Positions 1 through 9,602 of a stretch of DNA of 64,000 nt are shown here, one piece after another (positions within the stretch are counted from its first letter, which is position 1; the number at the start of each line of letters is the position of its first letter). A program made the position numbers and the translations under genes. The DNA lies in NCBI RefSeq assembly GCF_040869045.1, contig NC_090323.1, positions 265,984,392-266,048,391 of the forward strand, in the 5' to 3' direction. The stretch comes from Eurosta solidaginis (Eukaryota; Arthropoda; Insecta; Diptera; Tephritidae). The notes under the pieces were generated by a model that had not been told where the DNA came from, searched no databases, and saw only the letters and a program-made list of their open reading frames with translations.

Positions 1-305
1 CGATAATTATTGAAATTAATTTTTGCAAGCCGTCAAACGTGCAAAGATGTTTACTCGATCGTGAACAGAATGAAAGCTGATCACACTTTGACTGGGTATG
101 TCAAATTGCAAAATTGAATTTTTTTTTAAGTTTTTAACATTATCGTTAATACAACAACAGCAAAAAAAGCATGTACTTTTAGACTGAATGAATTAAATAA
201 ATAAATAAAATGCGCGCACAAAAGAAATGACTAGTAATTCAGATTGATATAATTGACAGGTTGAATTAGCACATTCTTTTTAACAGCAGACGACTTAGCA
301 CATTT
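1..305. other. AT-rich sequence, no gene seen
   Basis: AT-rich flank of the LINE that follows. It has short A/T runs and a few AATA/AAAT repeats. No open frame or repeat family is recognised. Confidence 0.5.
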
Positions 306-356
306 ACACATGTTGTTGTTGTAGCAATGCTCGCCCCACCTAATAGCCGCGACCGA

Positions 357-3300
357 TCACAAATTGTCATCAATATCCTCTAACGGGAGTCCAAGGAAAC
401 TTGCCGTTTCAACAGGGGTGGACCATAAGGAAAGGGGTGTTAGAGGCGTTGGTTCCACATTACAATTAAAGAGATGGTTGGTGTCATGTGGGGACACATT
501 GCAAGCAGGGCATACATTTTGTATGTCGGGGTTGATTCTGGATAGGTAAGAGTTTAACCTGTTACAGTATCCAGAACGAAGTTGAGCAAGAGTGACGCGC
601 GTTTCCCTGGGGAGTATGCGTTCCTCTTCTGCGAGTTCTGGATATTTTTCTTCAAGTACTGGATTCACCGGGCAATTCCCGACATAAAGGTCCGACGCCT
701 GTCTATGGAGTTCACCAAGGACCTGCTTGTGTTTTTCCGCTTCATACGGCTGGGTTCTCAGGTGCCGTATTTCCTCAAAATGCTTACGGAGATGACTCCT
801 TAGGCCCCTAGGCGGTGCTGGTTCGTCAATTAGATGTCTGTTGGGATGCCCAGGTTTCTGGGTATTCAACAGAAACTGTTTGGTCAGCATCTCATTTCTC
901 TCCCTGATGGGGAGTATTCTCGCCTCATTATGCAGATGGTGTTCTGGGGACATAAGAAGACAGCCCGTGGCGATTCTGAGAGCAGTATTTTGGCAGGCCT
1001 GTAGTTTCTTCCAGTGGGTGGTTTTTAGGCTTGGCGACCATATGGGTGACGCGTAGCACGTAATCGGCTGGCTAATTGCTTTGTATGTGGTCAAGAGCGT
1101 TCCTTTATCTTTTCCCCAGGTACTGCCAGCAAGGGATTTGAGGATTTTATTACGGCTCTGAATTCTTGGAACAATTGCGGTTGCGTCCGCACCAAAATGT
1201 AGATCCTGATCAAACGTCACACCCAAGATTTTGGGGTGTAGGACAGTCGGTAGCGTAGTGCCATCGACGTGGATGTTCAATATGGTCAACATTTGGGGCG
1301 TCCATGTTGTAAATAAGGTCGCGGAAGATTTAGTCGGTGAAAATGCCAGGTTTCGCGAGGCGAAAAAACTGGAGAGATCAGGGAGATAGCCGTTTATTTT
1401 ATTGCATAGCTCATCGATCTTAGGGCCTGGGCCTGTGGCCATTATTGTGCAGTCATCGGCGTAGGAAACGATTGTGACTCCTTCCGGTGGTGAAGGTAGC
1501 TTAGATATGTAGAAATTAAACAAAAGCGGGGATAGGACACCACCCTGTGGCACCCCTTGTTTAATTCTCCTTTGTTTTGATGTTTCGTTTCTGAATTGCA
1601 CCGATGCCTGCCGACCACCCAGATAATTTGCGGTCCACCTTTTAAGACATGGGGGAAGGGTGGACCCTTTCAGGTCTTGCAGTAACGAGCCATGGTTGAC
1701 CGTATCAAAAGCTTTTGATAGGTCTAACGCTACGAGTACTGTTCTATGGTGGGGATATTGATTCAAACCGCAATTTATCTGGGTGCTAATGACATTTAGC
1801 GCGGAGGTAGTGCTATGGAGTTTCCTGAAGCCATGCTGATGAGGGGCTAGCTGCAAATGTGCTTGGAAATAAGGGAGCAAAATGGCTTCAAGCGTCTTTG
1901 CCACTGGCGATAGGAGAGATATCGGACGATGTGACTCACCTACGTTAGCTGGTTTCCCAGGGTTTAGTAGCGGGACCACCTTGGCCATTTTCCATTTCTC
2001 GGGTATGACAAAGGTGGAAAGAGACAGGTTGAAGACATGCGCTAAATATTTGAAACCCTCTTTCCCTAGGTTTTTAAGCATCGGCATGGCTATGCCGTCT
2101 GGGCCCACTGCTTTGGATGGTTTAGCGCGACCAATGGCGTCCTCAACCTCTCTAGCGGTGATGGTAATTGGTGACGCGCTGAGTTTGTGTTTATGTGCGT
2201 GTCTATTGGCTCTCCGTCTATCTTTGTCGACCGTAGGATGCATTATATATTGTCGGCAGAAAGCGCTCGCGCATTTTTTCGCATCCGACAGCACCTTATC
2301 GCCAAAGGCGATGGAAACTTTGTCTTTGTGCTTAGTCGGATTCGATAGGGACTTTACGGTGGACCAAAGTTTACCTACACCGGTAGAGAGGTTACAACCT
2401 CTTAGGTGCTCTTCCCATTTCGCCCGCTTGTGTTCGTCCACAAGCAATCTGATGCGTTGGTTTATATCCCTTATTTGGGGGTCGCCTGGATCAAGCTGTC
2501 TTATAAGGTCGCGTTCCCTCGCTAAGCTCGCGGCCTCCGCCGGGAAGTGGGGCCGGATTTTGGGAATTCTCCCGGGGGGAATGAAATGTGCCGAGGCGGA
2601 TTCAATGACCTTACGGAAGGCACGCTCCCCTTGGCGGGTATCAGTCGGGATAGGGAGGGCAGCAAAGCTGCTGTCTGTTGCAGATTTATATTCTTCCCAC
2701 TTTCCTTTTTTGAAGTTTATGAAAGTGCGTTTTTCGGTGACGATGAAGTCGGCGGTACGCTCGAACGAAATAAGTATGGGCAGGTGGTCGGATGCCAATG
2801 TTACCATCGGCTGCCAGTTGACGCAGTTTACGAGTTCTGCGCTCACGATTGAGATATCTGGCGAGCTATGACAGCTTCCTACCATACGTGTGGGGGCGTC
2901 TCCGTTTATTGTGCAGAACGTCGTTTCGTCTATTTGATCCGCCAACATCTCACCCCTACTGTCCGCCCGCAAGTTTGAATGGCATAGGTCGTGATGGGCA
3001 TTGAAATCGCCTAAGATAATGCGATTGTTGCCAGTGAGTAAGGCCTCGATATTAGGGCGGTATCCACTGGGGCAACAGGTGACAGGAGGGATGTAGATGT
3101 TGATGATTTCTAGATTTGCATCGCCTGACCGGACAGACAGGCCTTGACGTTCTAAGACATTGTCACTGCGGTCGATGCCAGGATCAAATATATGATATTG
3201 CACAGAGTGGTGTATAATAAACGCGAGGCCGCCTCCATTTCCGGTCTCGCGGTCTTTCCTGTGGACATTATAACCAGAGCAGGTCTGCAATGCAGATCTT

Positions 3301-3389
3301 GCTGTGAGTTTAGTCTCTTGACTATCGACTATCTCCGTAATGTTCCCAGTTAGTCCATTACAGTTGAACTGCAGAATTCTGAAGTGCAT
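357..3389 (-). CDS. LINE ORF2: APE endonuclease and reverse transcriptase
   Basis: Encodes the enzyme that nicks target DNA and copies the element RNA at the nick. Visible domains in the 1010 residues: an APE-type endonuclease at the N-terminus (QFNCNGL at 7-13, ILGDFNAHHD about 125-134, SDHLP at 200-204); a reverse transcriptase with the first metal-binding site LDLSKAFD (about 555-562), the GVPQGGVLSPLLF block (612-624) and the YADD box (643-646); and a C-terminal C960-x2-C963-x8-H972-x3-C976 knuckle. No stop or frameshift breaks the frame, so the copy may be recent and possibly still active. The ATG overlaps the end of ORF1 by 40 nt in another frame, which suggests reinitiation or frameshifting. 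The family length for EN-RT LINE proteins is similar. Confidence 0.92.
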   Translation of the reverse strand: MHFRILQFNCNGLTGNITEIVDSQETKLTARSALQTCSGYNVHRKDRETGNGGGLAFIIHHSVQYHIFDPGIDRSDNVLERQGLSVRSGDANLEIINIYIPPVTCCPSGYRPNIEALLTGNNRIILGDFNAHHDLCHSNLRADSRGEMLADQIDETTFCTINGDAPTRMVGSCHSSPDISIVSAELVNCVNWQPMVTLASDHLPILISFERTADFIVTEKRTFINFKKGKWEEYKSATDSSFAALPIPTDTRQGERAFRKVIESASAHFIPPGRIPKIRPHFPAEAASLARERDLIRQLDPGDPQIRDINQRIRLLVDEHKRAKWEEHLRGCNLSTGVGKLWSTVKSLSNPTKHKDKVSIAFGDKVLSDAKKCASAFCRQYIMHPTVDKDRRRANRHAHKHKLSASPITITAREVEDAIGRAKPSKAVGPDGIAMPMLKNLGKEGFKYLAHVFNLSLSTFVIPEKWKMAKVVPLLNPGKPANVGESHRPISLLSPVAKTLEAILLPYFQAHLQLAPHQHGFRKLHSTTSALNVISTQINCGLNQYPHHRTVLVALDLSKAFDTVNHGSLLQDLKGSTLPPCLKRWTANYLGGRQASVQFRNETSKQRRIKQGVPQGGVLSPLLFNFYISKLPSPPEGVTIVSYADDCTIMATGPGPKIDELCNKINGYLPDLSSFFASRNLAFSPTKSSATLFTTWTPQMLTILNIHVDGTTLPTVLHPKILGVTFDQDLHFGADATAIVPRIQSRNKILKSLAGSTWGKDKGTLLTTYKAISQPITCYASPIWSPSLKTTHWKKLQACQNTALRIATGCLLMSPEHHLHNEARILPIRERNEMLTKQFLLNTQKPGHPNRHLIDEPAPPRGLRSHLRKHFEEIRHLRTQPYEAEKHKQVLGELHRQASDLYVGNCPVNPVLEEKYPELAEEERILPRETRVTLAQLRSGYCNRLNSYLSRINPDIQNVCPACNVSPHDTNHLFNCNVEPTPLTPLSLWSTPVETASFLGLPLEDIDDNL

Positions 3390-4312
3390 GAGGGGTGACT
3401 ACGCCTAGGTTGTGGAAAGCCAGGACGCAATTGCTGTTGTGGCCTTGGGACTGGGCGCCCTTGGGCAAGCATTGGGGTACCCGGATGATTTGGGTTTGCG
3501 ACCTGGCAACATGGCGCGATGAAACCCGTCGGGGGGTTGCCGTCGCGGAGACCAGAACATCTAGGAAAGTGGGACCACCCAAGGCAGGAGCTGCATTGAG
3601 CGGATGTCGCGAACCTATATATTCTGTGCTGGCAGACGGTGCAAACGGAGGCAGGGACTAAGAGTCTGTTTCCCTGACCTGCACGATTGCTGCCAGAAAA
3701 GAGGGGGGGAGAAGAAGACGGGGGCAGGGGCTGATGCTCAGCATTGCAACCAGTTCTACTACGAAGGTAGTAGTTGTGAGTGGTATCAGCTGTTTGAGTT
3801 GTTGGCGCCGTGGGGCGCGAGCAGCAGCGGGTACTTGTTGTGGCTTGCTGAACAGCGAAGCTGCTGGAAGGTAGTGGGGATACGCTTAGGCGTAGACTAC
3901 GGGACGCCCTTCGGCGTGAGCAGCAAGGAGCCACAAAAGATTTATAAAAGTTACGTGGACGTCGGGTTTTGGGATCAAGCCCAGAACAACCTGTCCGATG
4001 CAACCATCCCTTGCACGAGACACACTGAACAGAGTATGACCGTCCTAAAAAGATTCTTTTCTGGCAAATGCAGCAAAACCATTTCTCATGACCGGGGTCA
4101 GGAGACGGACCCGGATTGGGTTCGATACCTTCCCGGAGTAAGAGAATATGTAGCAGTCCTGCTGCAAGGAGCTGCTGGGAGGATGACAATTTGTGGGGGG
4201 GACGAAACAAATTAAATGGGGTCACACTGAAATGACAGTCCTTGGTCGGGAAAAATCCCGAGTCGCTCCGGTACATAGAACCGACTGCCTTGGGAAACAC
4301 ATCATTGCCCAC
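3350..4312 (-). CDS. LINE ORF1 with 2A-like motif and two PHD-like fingers
   Basis: A 320-residue ORF1 protein, the RNA-binding or chaperone partner of ORF2 in such elements. A hydrophobic, leucine-rich stretch at about 48-59 leads into REGIEPNPGP (60-69), which matches the 2A ribosome-skipping core except that the usual Asp before the hydrophobic residue is Gly62. Two cysteine-rich fingers follow: the first has C80/C83, C97-x2-C100, H105, C109 and C130; the second has C224-x2-C227, C240-x2-C243, H248, C252 and C268. Both contain GW-x-H and CSGL, so the second looks like a duplicate of the first. A Pro/Ser/Thr-rich linker separates them. If skipping works, residues 1-68 would be released as a separate peptide. 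PHD-type ORF1 proteins are known in CR1/L2-like LINEs. Confidence 0.85.
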   Translation of the reverse strand: MGNDVFPKAVGSMYRSDSGFFPTKDCHFSVTPFNLFRPPHKLSSSQQLLAAGLLHILLLREGIEPNPGPSPDPGHEKWFCCICQKRIFLGRSYSVQCVSCKGWLHRTGCSGLDPKTRRPRNFYKSFVAPCCSRRRASRSLRLSVSPLPSSSFAVQQATTSTRCCSRPTAPTTQTADTTHNYYLRSRTGCNAEHQPLPPSSSPPLFSGSNRAGQGNRLLVPASVCTVCQHRIYRFATSAQCSSCLGWSHFPRCSGLRDGNPPTGFIAPCCQVANPNHPGTPMLAQGRPVPRPQQQLRPGFPQPRRSHPSCTSEFCSSTVMD

Positions 4313-4325
4313 AGCACGTAAAAAT

Positions 4326-4895
4326 GAAAAATTAAAATATTTTTTTTTTGTGATCGATGTATATCGAATTCAGTTTTAGAACTGCATTAAAATACAATTT
4401 TTCAAAAAAAGTGACATAGCACATTTTGACATTAAGCTAACGATGTAGCTATTTCACATATTTTAAAATGAATAGCGTACTGTAGAAATATATAAGTATT
4501 TTCGTATATTTGTACGTTTGTGTGCGCCTTTGCATCATTAAATTTCCATCACTAACAATTATAAAACATATTTAAAAAAATTTTTTTAAATAACTTTTTG
4601 TATGCTTAAAAAATGCAATTTTAAACACAAATATTTGCTTGCCCCTCTGGTGGCACATGATGATATTTAATATTGTTTATCATATTTTTTGTTGTTGTTT
4701 TAATTCACTTTATGCCATGCCAATCAAGCTGTAGAGATTGCAATGCATTCCATAAAAAAAAAAAACAAACAATTATACACAAGGCCACACGCGCACATAC
4801 AGTTAAATATAAAGTGTGGAATGCTTTGAAGAATCGCCTAAAGGTATGCAATTATTATTTATTACGATGTGCGAAAATTATACAAAATTAAATAG
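4326..4895. other. AT-rich sequence, no gene seen
   Basis: Long A and T runs. The short open frame at 4673-4891 has low-complexity composition and no recognisable motif. Confidence 0.5.
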
Positions 4896-5175
4896 CAGCA
4901 GGCGTTGACGGAACTCTCCACCGCGATATGCAAATATAACGGCGAAGAGCCGATAAGGAGCCTGCACAAAATCTTTGGAACAACTCATGACCCAAAATTG
5001 GAGTTGAATGTTAGTATGCCGATTCACAATAGCGTCGATCTCACAAACTGTGGTTATAACTTATTCCTTCTCAACATTTAGGCTTTAGGCCTGGTAAATC
5101 TAATATCGAACAGATCTTCATGATATGCCAAATCGCGAGGATCTTTTTTCGATTTCAAAGCAGCTTTTGATTACA
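4895..5175 (+). pseudogene. RTE-type LINE reverse transcriptase fragment
   Basis: A degenerate plus-strand fragment. Broken frames give RPGKSNIEQIF followed by a phase jump to FRFQSSF-like sequence. These correspond to the RT region of RTE-type LINEs, in which a motif like RPGRSTIDQIF precedes the catalytic FVDFKKAFD block. The same block occurs, better preserved, near 43910-43990. Stops and indels make this copy non-functional. It is cut off by the start of repeat copy A at about 5186. Confidence 0.55.
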
Positions 5176-5185
5176 TGCAACATTT

Positions 5186-7304
5186 TTATACTCAGTTGAG
5201 CAGAGCTCACAGAGTCGAGGTATCTTGATGAAATTTGGTATGTAGGTTCCTGGGGACTCATCTCAGATCACTATTTAAAATGAACGGAATCGGACTATAA
5301 CTACGCCCACTTTTGCGATATCGAAAATTTCGAAAAACACAAAAAGTGCGATAATTCATTACCAAAGACGGATAAAGCGATGAAACTTGGTAGGTGCGTT
5401 GACCTTATGACGAAAAATAGAAAACTAGAAAAATTTTGAGCAATAGGCGTGCCACCGCCAACTTTTAAAAGAATGTAATTAAAGAGTTTTGCAAGCTGTA
5501 ATTTGGCAGTCGTTGAAGATATCATGATGAAATTTGGTAGGCACGTTACTCCTATTACTACATGTGTGCCAAATAAAAATTTGCGAAATCGTTTGACGAA
5601 CACGCCCACTTTTAAAAAAAATTTTTTTTTAAGTCAAATTTTGACAAAAATTTAATACCTTTACAGTATAAAAGTAAATTATGTCAACATTCGATTCCAG
5701 TAATGATATGGTGCAACAAAATACAAAAAAAAAAAAGAAGAAAATTTCAAAATGGGTGTGGCTCCGACCTTTTTCATTTAATTTGTCTAGGATACTTTTA
5801 ATGCCATAAGTCGACCAAAAATTTACCAATTTGAAATTTGGTAGGGGCTTAGATTCTAGGACGATAACTGTTTTTTGTGAAAAAGGGCGAAATCGGTTGA
5901 AGCCACGCCCAGTTTTTATACACAGTCGACCGTCTGTCCTTCCGCTCGGCCGTTAACACGATAACTTGAGCAAAAATCGATATATCTTTTATTATATTTA
6001 TATCTTTAATTCACTGGACTATGTTGATATCTGCGTATATTTCGTACAGCTCACTATTAAATCTTCTTCGGTACTCGCTATCGCCAACGCGTAGAGATCC
6101 ATAAATCTTTCGAAGAACTTTTCTCTCGAACACTCCCAAATCCGCTTCATCTGCTGATGTCCTGGTCCATGCTTCTGCCCCATATAGCAGGACGGGTACG
6201 ATAACTGACTTGTAGAGTATGATTTTCGTTCGCCGAGAGAGGACTTTACTTTTCAATTGCCTACTTAGTCCAAAGTACCATTTATTGGCAAGATTGATTC
6301 TTCGCTGGATTTCAATGCTGACGTTGTTGCTAGTATTGATGCTGGTTCCCAAATAAACGAAGTCTTTTACTATTTCGAAATTATGGCTGCCAACAGTAGC
6401 GTGGTTGCCAAGGTGCGTATGCGCTGACTCTTTGCTCGATAACAGCAGGTACTTAGTTTTGTCCTCATTCACCATCAAACCCATCTTTACAGCTGCTTTT
6501 TTCAGTTTGGAATAAGCAAAATATAACTTTAGAAAAAAAACTTTGTAAAATGGGTGTGACGCCTACCATATTAAGTAGCAGAAAATGAAGAAGTTCTGCA
6601 GGGCGAAATCAAAAGCCCTTGGGATCATGGCTGGAATACTGTTTGTGGTATTACATATATAAATAAATTAGCGGTACCCGAAAGATGATGTTCTGGGGCA
6701 CCCTGGTCCATATTTGGGTCGATATCTCGAAAACGCCTTCACATATACAACTACCACCACTACCTTTTAAAACCCTCATTAATACCTTTGATTTGATACC
6801 CATATCGTACAAACGCATTATAGAGTCACCCCTTGTTCACCTTTATGGCGATATCTGGAAAAGGCGTCCACCTATAGAACTAAGGCCCCTCCATTTTAAA
6901 ATACTTAATATCACCTTTCGTTTGATACCCATATTGTACAAACGCATTCTAGAGTCAACCCTGGTCCACCCTTATAACGATGTCTCGAAAAGGCGTCGAC
7001 ATATAGAACTAAGGCCCACGCGCATTTAAAATACTCATTAACTCCTTTCATTTGATACCAATGTCGTACAAACAAATTCTAGAGTCAGCCCTGGTCCACC
7101 TTTATGGTGATATCCCTAAATGGCGTCCACCTATTGAACTATGGCCCACTCCCTCTTAAAACACTCTTTAATACCTTCCATTTGATACCCATGTCATACA
7201 AACACATCCTAGAATTACCCTAGGTTCATTTTCCTGCATGGTGATTTTCCTTATTTTGTATCCATAGCTCTCAGCTGAGTATGTAATGTTCGGTTACAGT
7301 GCTA
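5186..7304 (+). repeat. Dispersed ~2 kb repeat, copy A (interrupted)
   Basis: The copy begins with TACTCAGTTGAG (5189-5200) and ends near CTCAGCTGAGTA (7269-7280), a subterminal inverted pair with one mismatch. The start is internally deleted just after CAGAGT compared with copy B. The body reiterates phrases such as CCACGCCCACTTTT and GAAATTTGGTAGG. Its right part consists of 130-bp tandem units: the TAGAGTCA phrase recurs at about 6819, 6949, 7079 and 7209. An RTE fragment replaces about 190 bp of the body at 5995-6520. The 6685-7029 open frame is only the tandem unit read through. I do not recognise a published name for the family. Confidence 0.8.
5995..6520 (-). pseudogene. RTE-type LINE C-terminal RT fragment
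   Basis: Minus-strand coding of about 165 residues, open from upstream of the nominal start at 6484 (SKLKKAAVK precedes it in frame). The protein contains NEDKTKYLLLSS, FVYLGTSI, RRINLANKWYFGLSR, ILYKSVIVPVLLYGAEAWT and VLRKIYG, the block after the RT active site in RTE-clade LINEs. It ends at a TGA after YADINIVQ, followed in frame by Ile-Lys. The homologous place in the copy at 57930 reads Gln-Arg-Lys with CGA, so the stop is most simply a C-to-T change. It is inserted in repeat copy A and lacks both ends of the element. Confidence 0.85.
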
Positions 7305-7667
7305 TAGAAGATAATTTGAGCGGCAGATCTAAATAGCGAGAATGTAATACATATAGTTGTGTCTATCGCTGTGTACGGACGTGTTTCACTAGAGCTCTGT
7401 GTTTTTCGTTTTACGATATTTTACGATATTTTTCTATTTGTGTAATACAAATGTATTTTGTGCTAAACAAATATTAACAATTTGTGCAAAGCAGATTTAA
7501 ATCAATTCCATGCAATTCATTATATATAAACAATATAAACAATATAAATTAAAAAGCAGTGCAGGTGTATGTATGTTGATTTGAGCTGTTGACAGTTGTC
7601 TGCTTCGCATATTATTTGCCTTTTCTACACGTTGTTTTTGTCTTCATAGCTGTTTTACACAAACAAT

Positions 7668-8045
7668 ATGCCCTGTTTCTGTGGACACAGAGCTGAACGC
7701 GCTCAGAGCAGTGTGCAGTGTGAAAAATGTAAAAAAGTTTATCACCTGCAGTGTGTTGTTGGTACCTTAGCTGCCGATTTGGATCATTTTTAAAAATTCG
7801 GATGAGATGTATATTTGTGGCGATTGTGCTGTTGATGACAATGCTATTGCTGTACAAAAGCAACAGCAACAACATGTAAATGACAATTATCTAAATTTTA
7901 TGTTATCGTCTATTCTTGCCGAAGTGAAAAGTTTGCGAGCACAGCAAGCAAGCGCGGTTGCCGGTATACACTCTCTGCAAGCGGACAAGAACCGGTTATT
8001 AGGCGAATTAGAAATTTTACGTTCTGAGTTCAGTAATTTACATAT
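7668..8045 (+). pseudogene. CR1-like LINE ORF1, 5' part: PHD finger and coiled coil
   Basis: Begins at ATG 7668 with a PHD-type finger: C-x-C, then C-x2-C (QCEKC), YHLQC, and, after a frameshift near 7790, ICGDC. The zinc ligands C4-H-C3 are nearly complete once the phase change is allowed for. A glutamine run and a helical, heptad-like stretch follow (MLSSILAEVKSLRAQQASAV... ending ELEILRSEF), a probable coiled coil for trimer or dimer formation. The frame is then cut at 8045 by the inserted DNA transposon and resumes at 9881 as NKLYNEAVGG in the same codon register. PHD plus coiled coil is a known ORF1 layout in CR1-like elements. Confidence 0.75.
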
Positions 8046-8489
8046 GCCCCTATTACCGTTTACAACTCAACTTAGTTGGGTTGTAATTAAAACAACTTAA
8101 CTCTAAGACAACTCAACTCCTGTTTGGTATTACGAATTACAACTTATTTCAGTTGAAATTGAATTGAGTTGCCAACTTCAGAAAGTGATGATTTGACAGA
8201 TAAATAAACAGCTGATCAATTTGTGGCAGAAATTTAAGCATTTTCAAATGTGTCTTTTTTTATTAATATTATATGAAATCAATTTTATAATGACAAAAAT
8301 GTTGGTGATTGACATTTCGCGAATACGGCAAACATTCGCGTGATCATTCCAATCCCTTGGAACTACCAAGTAAGAAAATGTTTAAGTGACAAACAAATAA
8401 TGAGTTTCATATGAAGTTATTTTGCAGATTTGAAAGGGAGCATTTTACTCAGTACTAAACAAAATTAAGGACCATTTCCGCATACGCGT

Positions 8490-8720
8490 TCGTATTTTAA
8501 AATTATGCGCCATCCTCCGATTCCTTGCTGACGGCAGCTATCAAATATGATGTGGAAATGATTTTGGTGTTGGACTGGTTTTAGATATTATTGAGGAGAA
8601 TATTTGTGCGAAGTAGATTAAAACCCAAACAGAAAAAACTGTATTTTACTCAAATAGGATTCCCAGGAGTAGTGATAAGTATCAATGGGACTCGCATAAT
8701 TATTTCACCTATTTTGGCTG
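8490..8720 (+). pseudogene. HARBI1-like transposase fragment
   Basis: Broken frames on the plus strand read LCAILRFLADGSYQ, then CGNDFGVGLVLDII, and later IGFPGVVISINGTRIII (about 8655-8705). These match the order of conserved blocks in PIF/Harbinger nucleases: the LRF-x-A-x-GSYQ helix-turn-helix block followed by GFPGV-x-x-x-IDGTH, which carries the first catalytic Asp. Here the Asp codon has become AAT (Asn), giving INGTR. Stops and frame changes between the blocks show it is a pseudogene. The transposase lies inside the inverted-end element, which supports assigning the whole element to PIF/Harbinger. Confidence 0.7.
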
Positions 8721-8917
8721 CATCCGAACTGCGGCCAGCCTCGTCCAACTAAAGTCAAAAAGTTATTCAATGTAATTCGTTTAAACGTTGTTTTTTCTAG
8801 AAATGTGTACAACATTGTTGATTATTGTTTGATTAAAAAAGGTTTAACTACCGGCTTTAAATGTTGCTTTTTTTTGGTAACGTTTTATAAGCCCGTGCAC
8901 CATCTAACTCTTATCAA

Positions 8918-9602
8918 AGGTGGTATCAAAAGACGGGTTTCCATCTCCGTTTTTAGGATTCGAGAGCGGAAATTAAAAATTTTATTTCTTTTGAAAGATA
9001 TTTACAAAGACCCACAAAATGGCCCGAGAGGGTACGAGGCCCGTTCCACAGTTTTTTTTTGCACAGAACATCGTTCTGCGTTGACGGCATTTGGCCGCGA
9101 TTCGTAAAAATAACTCTGGTTGGGTCCAACACCTTTCTGCATAGGTGTGTACAAAAAATCTGGCAAAATACAACAACCACATAAAATTAGATTTTATTAG
9201 AAATAAAATTTTTAATTTTTGTGGTAATTCTTTACGACAGCATGACACGTGTCCAAAAATATCGAGAGAGGTATTAAACGATGCGTCTTGGCATCAGTAT
9301 TAATAATCCGAAGGCGGAAAATAAAAATTTTAACTCCTTCAAAAGATATTAAACAAAAACCGAAAAAAGACAACAACATTAAAACAACCACATGAAAATC
9401 GCCAACTTCAACTACAAATATTTCCGGACAAGAGATAAAATGTTTCCTTTCCGCCTTCGGATTATTGTTCTCGAGATTAATACGCGTCTCGATATTTTTG
9501 GACGCGTATTAGCAGTGCCATGCTGTCGCAAAGAATTACAATTTTTGTTTTCGGATTCTTAAATCGGAGGTCGAAACGTGTCTTTTGATATCAACTTTGA
9601 AC
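8918..9602. repeat. Foldback (inverted repeat) inside the Harbinger element
   Basis: Two pairs of inverted segments are nested. 8918-8960 pairs with about 9552-9600 (shared TATCAAAAGAC and GGATTC phrases). 9225-9320 pairs with about 9450-9545 (shared TCCAAAAATATCGAGA and AATAATCCGAAGGCGG). The left arm holds about 250 extra bases. This is either the element's own 3' half or a separate foldback inserted into it. Confidence 0.65.

Larger units (their letters stand above)
306..4325 (-). mobile_element. Two-ORF non-LTR retrotransposon, apparently intact coding
   Basis: A minus-strand LINE with ORF1 (3350-4312) and ORF2 (357-3389), both uninterrupted. Base composition is clearly more GC-rich than the AT-rich flanks on both sides, and the change near 4320 marks the likely 5' limit. 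Reading on the minus strand, the short 3' UTR after the ORF2 stop ends in CAA triplets (about 309-325), a tail type used by several insect LINEs in place of poly(A). EN and RT both precede a C-terminal CCHC knuckle and no RNase H is seen, which fits the Jockey/CR1/LOA group. The clade cannot be settled by eye. A target-site duplication was not found next to the tail. Confidence 0.85.

Noticed and set aside
1882..2871. 329-codon plus-strand open frame
   Set aside because: It lies antisense to the RT region of the intact LINE ORF2 and has no motif of its own; it is a shadow of that frame.
3604..4215. 203-codon plus-strand open frame
   Set aside because: Antisense to LINE ORF1, whose cysteine ligands and 2A-like motif identify the true frame.
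296..4426. TAGCACATTT at 296-305 and 4417-4426 as LINE target-site duplication
   Set aside because: The right copy is about 90 bp of AT-rich DNA beyond the apparent 5' end and the left one is not adjacent to the CAA tail; the same phrase also occurs in part at 266, so chance is likely.
6685..7029. 114-codon frame with repeated peptide segments
   Set aside because: Read from 130-bp tandem units of the dispersed repeat; the same unit in copy B is frame-broken.
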